A DNA stretch of 64,000 nucleotides, from positions 22,551,489-22,615,488 of the forward strand of contig OX344756.2 of the NCBI GenBank assembly GCA_947034885.2. Reading direction: 5' to 3'. The DNA comes from Thuidium tamariscinum. Its lineage: Eukaryota > Streptophyta > Bryopsida > Hypnales > Thuidiaceae. The notes below the pieces were generated by a model. That model ran no database searches. It was not told the DNA's origin and was given only the letters and a program-made list of their open reading frames with translations. A program made the translations under genes and the position numbers. The first letter of the stretch is position 1. Each line of letters opens with the position of its first letter. This document shows positions 60,277-64,000 of this stretch, piece by piece.

Positions 60277-60603
60277 AGGTAGAAGGCTTAGTAATCGCCC
60301 ATCTAAGGGCTAAAACTGAATTTTGGGGAAGTTAAATATCTTAAAATATTTTTCAATATATTTTCCTTGAAAGACAAGAGGAATTGGCATCTAACCTAAG
60401 TCATTTCATATTTTTTGGACCTTTGTGGAATTAGTTATCAAATTTTGAAGTTGAAAGGGCATATGGCTCTAAAATGGTGCCCTAGCTATAGTGTACATTC
60501 TTGGTACATTGGTGAAGGCTATGAAAAAACAATATGTACAAATACTATACATTTAAGGTACGGCATCATTTATGAACCCACTCCATTTAAGAGCCTCCTA
60601 CCT
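60277..60603. mobile_element. AGG-terminus MITE family 1, copy 3
   Basis: A 327 bp element with termini AGGTAGAAGGC and the complement of AGGTAGGAGGC, flanked by TA at 60275-60276 and 60604-60605. Lies 49 bp after copy 2 in the same orientation. Confidence 0.8.
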
Positions 60604-60771
60604 TACTTTGAGAATTGAGCCACAATTTCAAGCAAAAGGAGCAAAGTATGGGGTGATCAAAAATGGGTTGGCTGTCTTACATGTCACAACCTCATGAAAT
60701 CTCCAAATCAACCCAAACAATGTCATGCAAAATAGAAGACTATGACTACGATTTAGAAAAAGTTATGTATG

Positions 60772-61034
60772 CATAACTAGTTGTTGACTTTTTAATGTTA
60801 ACGTGGCTCTACGCTATGGGCTACCCATCACCATCACAAGTTATAACTCATAACCTTCTTTCTTTTCAACTTGCTTCCTACACTCTTGAATCATGAAGAT
60901 CAAAGGTTCAACCTTCTCGCCGCTACTGTTATGAAAAGAAAGAAGGTTATGAGTTATAACTTGTGATGGTGATGGTGATGGATAGCCCATAGCGTAGAGC
61001 CACGTTAACATTGAAAAGTCAACAACCAGTTATG
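60772..61034. repeat. Hairpin with ~95 bp arms
   Basis: The left arm (60772-60868) and right arm (60934-61034) are inverted repeats with about three mismatches and one 6 bp (catcac) indel. The loop is about 65 bp. Both arms begin with 'cataact(a/g)gttgttgac' at the outer edge. A smaller hairpin follows at about 61040-61077 ('ataacctt…aaggttat'), and its 'ccttctcgccgctac' core is repeated in the loop. It may be a small foldback element or a small-RNA precursor locus. Confidence 0.7.
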
Positions 61035-61254
61035 AATTACATAACCTTCTCGCCGCTACCGCAAGTCGAAGGTTATCTAATACATATAATTGCGATTTGC
61101 ATTACCAACCGGCTCCCTCACGACATGAATGTATCACCTGAAATTAATGCTTAAGCGGCCTTCTTCACAAGTAATCCATGGGGATGAATGAATGTCCCTC
61201 CCTCAGTCCCTCAAACTCCTCAACAACTGAACCAAATTGCAGCAAGTGAGGCCC

Positions 61255-61461
61255 ATGCTTTTGTTGTTTTCCATTTCCTCCGCCGGCCTCATGTTCGCCT
61301 GCCTCATCACCTCCTCGTCACTCAGAGCTTGTGAGGTGGTTCACACAAACCTGCATTGCTGTCGCACAACTTCGGGCCGCTACAAAACTCATACTTACTC
61401 CAATTTTGCTTACATTGCAGCTCTAGCAGAATTCGGGCTTCAATCTGCAAGTGCTTGGTAG
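61255..61461 (+). CDS. Candidate small secreted peptide, 68 residues
   Basis: From ATG at 61255 the frame encodes 68 residues. Residues 1-25 look like a signal peptide: a hydrophobic stretch starting MLLLFSISSAGLMFACLI, then small residues before a possible cleavage near Ala25. The remaining ~43 residues hold three Cys (26, 35 and 36), basic residues and aromatics. The stretch 61080-61465 is GC-richer than its neighbours. I recognise no family. No promoter or transcript evidence is visible, and the frame could be a first exon of something longer. Treated as tentative. Confidence 0.25.
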   Translation: MLLLFSISSAGLMFACLITSSSLRACEVVHTNLHCCRTTSGRYKTHTYSNFAYIAALAEFGLQSASAW

Positions 61462-61486
61462 GGATTCAGTGTTACTGAACCATTAA

Positions 61487-62043
61487 CCCACAAAGGCCAT
61501 GCGCCTTTTTGAGGTTAAAAACATCATTGCTTTTGAAGTGTTATAGGTCTAAGGGAGGAGGTCCATAAACCGACCATCTAAGGGCTGGAACAAAATTTTG
61601 GGCAGGTCAAACATCTTGAAATATTTTTCAGAGAATTTTCCTTGAAAGACAGCTTGAATAGGCATCTAACCCAAGTCGTTTCATATTTTTTGGAGCTCTC
61701 TAGAATTAGTTATCAAATTCTGAAGTTGAAAGGGCATAGGGCTCTAAAATGATGCCCTAGCTAAAATGTACATTGTCAGTACACTGCTGAAGGCTATGAA
61801 AATGCAACATTTACAAGTACTGTACATTTAAGATAGGGCACCATTTTAGAACCCACTCCATTCAAGAGCCTCCTCCTATAAATGTCATTAAGGTAATGAA
61901 AAAGTCAACTATACAATCATGTGGTGTATGTGTTGTAGATGACATGTATCAAATTTGGAGCCACATTGATTGAGAGATTATAACACTTTGAATTGGACTC
62001 TTAGACTTTGAAGACACTTTGGGGCTCTTGGGGCATTTAAGGG
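61487..62043. mobile_element. TTAA-flanked TIR element with a nested MITE
   Basis: Termini CCCACAAAGGCCATGCGCC and the complement of CCCTTAAATGCCCCAAGAGC, flanked by TTAA at 61483-61486 and 62044-62047. The right terminus is very close to the P2 family (39147-39784). A family 1 MITE is inserted inside (61552-61877). Internal non-MITE sequence is only about 230 bp. Confidence 0.45.
61552..61877. mobile_element. AGG-terminus MITE family 1, copy 4 (nested)
   Basis: Starts AGGGAGGAGGTCC after TA (61550-61551) and ends 'gagcctcctcct' followed by 'ata', so the right flank is slightly altered. Same orientation as copies at 59914 and 60277. Closest in termini to 4188-4512. Confidence 0.75.
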
Positions 62044-62046
62044 TTA

Positions 62047-62330
62047 AGGTGGGTACCCCCCAAATTGCCACTTTTTGCTACTTTGTCTAATTCCTACTAG
62101 TGGATTGGTCAAATTTTCATATTTTCTTGTTGGCAAGTGGAAAAAGATTAGTTCTTATGCTCCTAAAAATTTGACATTTGGATCTTGTATACCAAACGTT
62201 ATGAAGGATTGAAGTTAATCCTTGTTTGGGAGTGCCGTTGATAGCCTAGTTACCATGTTTTGGCTCATTGAATCCACATCTTCAACTCCAAATATGACAC
62301 AATATAAGGTAAGCCCCTCCCCCCCCCCTT
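62047..62330. mobile_element. AGG-terminus MITE family 2, degraded copy
   Basis: Begins AGGTGGGTACCCCCC after TA and follows family 2 through 'tgtctaattcctact', 'ttgttggcaagtgg' and 'atcttgtataccaaacgtt'. The right end is eroded into a run of C followed by TTA (about 62320-62331). Directly adjoins the TTAA element. Confidence 0.55.
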
Positions 62331-62331
62331 A

Positions 62332-63361
62332 TGGGCATCAAATTATAATGGCCATTGTGGGAAAGACCCCATCTTTGCCATGTAAGAAACACAATTGAGC
62401 TTCTTTGTTCTTTGTGTGAATTAAATGAAGTCATGACCATTCATGGGAAGTGATAGTGGCATTATTGGGGTCCCAATGCTTTATTTTTTTTAACACATGT
62501 TTGTGAGTGATTGTCTATATTGGAATCCAATGGAAATTGGATGATGTGGAATTTAGTTCATGTCTTGTGAAGTCATGCACAGATTGAAAAGAAACAAATG
62601 TGAAATACAAGCTTGAACATATATTTACAATGAATAAGTTGTATTGCATTATCATGACTACGAAGTGAACTATAAAATGATTCATACTATCAAATTATTC
62701 ACCACAATAATAAAATCATATAGAATCCAAACCATAGACTATTGAAAAATAATACATTGTGAAATTGGAGGACACATGATAAACTTATAGAAACCAAAAA
62801 TTGAAGATACTAGAGCTTGAAAAAAGGAATTTTACTAATGATTTTTCTAATACAATGCTACATCCGAAATTGGTGTTACATGACATCTTCATATAATTTG
62901 CTCAAAAACTACTAGAAATTGCTAACTTGATTTCATAAATGAATTCATAATTGAAATTACAATGTAGAGCTTGTATTCTCAAAATTGTAATGGAATGACC
63001 ATCCAAAACAATTAATTTGTACACAAAATTGATAAAAAAGATTTATCCTCTCTAACTAATCCAAAAGTTCTAAAACTTAAAATTTGCTTCATCCTTGAAG
63101 GATAGATTAGTGACTATGAAAATCATCCATTTTGATCCTAGGAGAATCATTGGTTTACAAAAATCTAAAAGTATACATTGGAAGTCAAACTATTGTAAAA
63201 AGCCTTCCCTTTCCATACACAATTTTGAAGATTAATAGTTGCACTTTTGTCCCACACTGAAAAATACTTCATCATCTATCAGACACTAAACATTTGTATC
63301 AACATTTATTGGTTAAAAAAATTTACGGGATACTCACCTTGTGCAAATACATTTGAATTAT
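62332..63361. other. AT-rich intergenic, no gene recognised
   Basis: No frame or element termini of note. Confidence 0.4.
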
Positions 63362-63615
63362 TCGCAAAGTACCCTAAACCAGGGTTTTAACCCATGAGTT
63401 TTGTGAAAAAGCCGGTTGAGTTAAAAAAGTCGAAATAAAAGTGGGTATGAAACTTATTTTTCTATCAAAATGGTGCCTAAAAAATTTTGGTCTCCACTTT
63501 TGAAGTCGTGTGACATAAGTATCTTGCAAAAAAGTTTGACGCTTCAACTATAGTTGCCTTCTCAACTTCAAAAAAAAGTCATGCCCAAAGTGGGGGACTT
63601 TACAAATAACTCAAT
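63362..63615. mobile_element. ~255 bp TIR element, complete copy
   Basis: The left end reads 'attattcgcaaagtaccc' and the right end 'gggggactttacaaataact', an imperfect ~20 bp inverted repeat. The interior is the reverse complement of 43180-43415. Non-coding. Confidence 0.55.
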
Positions 63616-63639
63616 TAAGGGTTGAAGTTTCTCCCTCTT

Positions 63640-64000
63640 TATCCTCTTCATTTTCATCGCCACATGAAGTGAGCGCTCAAGAAAGTTAAAAAAAACCCTC
63701 ATGACTTACGCTTCTTCACCTTCTCGGGTTCATGGGGTGTAACTTCCCCCTCTCACCGTTGCGCAGTCACTGTTCCGGGACGGAGCCAATAAAACCACCA
63801 CATTCTCTGTGTCGAGATCCCCTTCCGTCTGTCCAGATCACCCCCCTGCAAATCTAAATCCAGCTTCCCGAAACCCAAGTCCGCACTAGCGTCCAAGCCC
63901 CCGCTTCCGTCCAATCGATGGAAAACCACCACATCAGACCACATTTCACCAAAACCCTCGGAAATCATCCACTCCGCAGCCTTTTCACCCCCAAATCCTC
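63640..64000. other. Probable edge of a further gene (strand uncertain)
   Basis: Base composition rises sharply in C and G after about 63690. On the forward strand a pyrimidine-rich stretch (63740-63915) precedes ATG at 63918, which opens a frame reading MENHHIRPHFTKTLGNHPLR… to the window end; this looks like a 5' leader and start. On the reverse strand a frame is open from the window edge to a stop before 63753 (about 82 codons), rich in Gly, Asp and Leu. Only one can be right and neither is identified. Confidence 0.3.

Noticed and set aside
1-64000. CRISPR arrays, operons or phage modules
   Set aside because: No regularly spaced short direct repeats and no prokaryotic gene organisation; all repeats are inverted-terminus elements, tandem duplications or microsatellites.

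Overview
This is an AT-rich, gene-poor stretch of a large nuclear plant genome. Three things point to a land plant: a two-RING plus ZZ-finger protein of the plant-specific PROTEOLYSIS 1 (PRT1) type, interstitial CCCTAAA telomere-like units, and a dense load of short terminal-inverted-repeat DNA elements. A seed-free land plant (bryophyte, lycophyte or fern) is my guess, from the intronless GC-rich gene in AT-rich surroundings, but the sequence does not prove it. There is no bacterial-style operon, CRISPR array, rRNA or clear tRNA gene.

Layout. 1-5.2 kb: a dispersed repeat followed by a ~2.4 kb tandem duplication whose two copies differ by three insertions or deletions; two of these are inserted MITEs with TA target duplications. 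5.2-10 kb: small TIR elements, short tandem duplications, an old foldback element and a tRNA-type SINE. 10-15.7 kb: the gene island, with a three-unit decayed tandem repeat upstream of an intact PRT1-like E3 ligase gene (11680-12534, +). 15.7-22.6 kb: a 379 bp tandem duplication, a telomere-like patch and several MITEs. 22.6-30.2 kb and 48.5-50.4 kb are paralogous; the first copy carries extra insertions, including a 3.7 kb tandem pair bounded by three purine microsatellites. 31.6-34.1 kb: a balanced-composition island without a recognisable gene. 34.8-39.0 kb: a complete 4.2 kb hAT-like foldback transposon with an 8 bp target duplication and ~1.1 kb inverted arms. 39-60 kb: AT-rich repeat-derived DNA with several TTAA-flanked TIR elements and a perfect zero-spacer palindrome. 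60-62.3 kb: a cluster of MITEs, a ~95 bp-arm hairpin and a possible small secreted-peptide ORF. 63.6-64 kb: a GC-richer edge that may be the start of another gene.

Functionally only one gene is well supported. The rest records DNA-transposon activity: at least six TIR families in several copies, nested insertions whose empty sites can be read from paralogous copies, and several foldback structures that would give double-stranded RNA if transcribed. No intact transposase was recognised, so the elements look non-autonomous.
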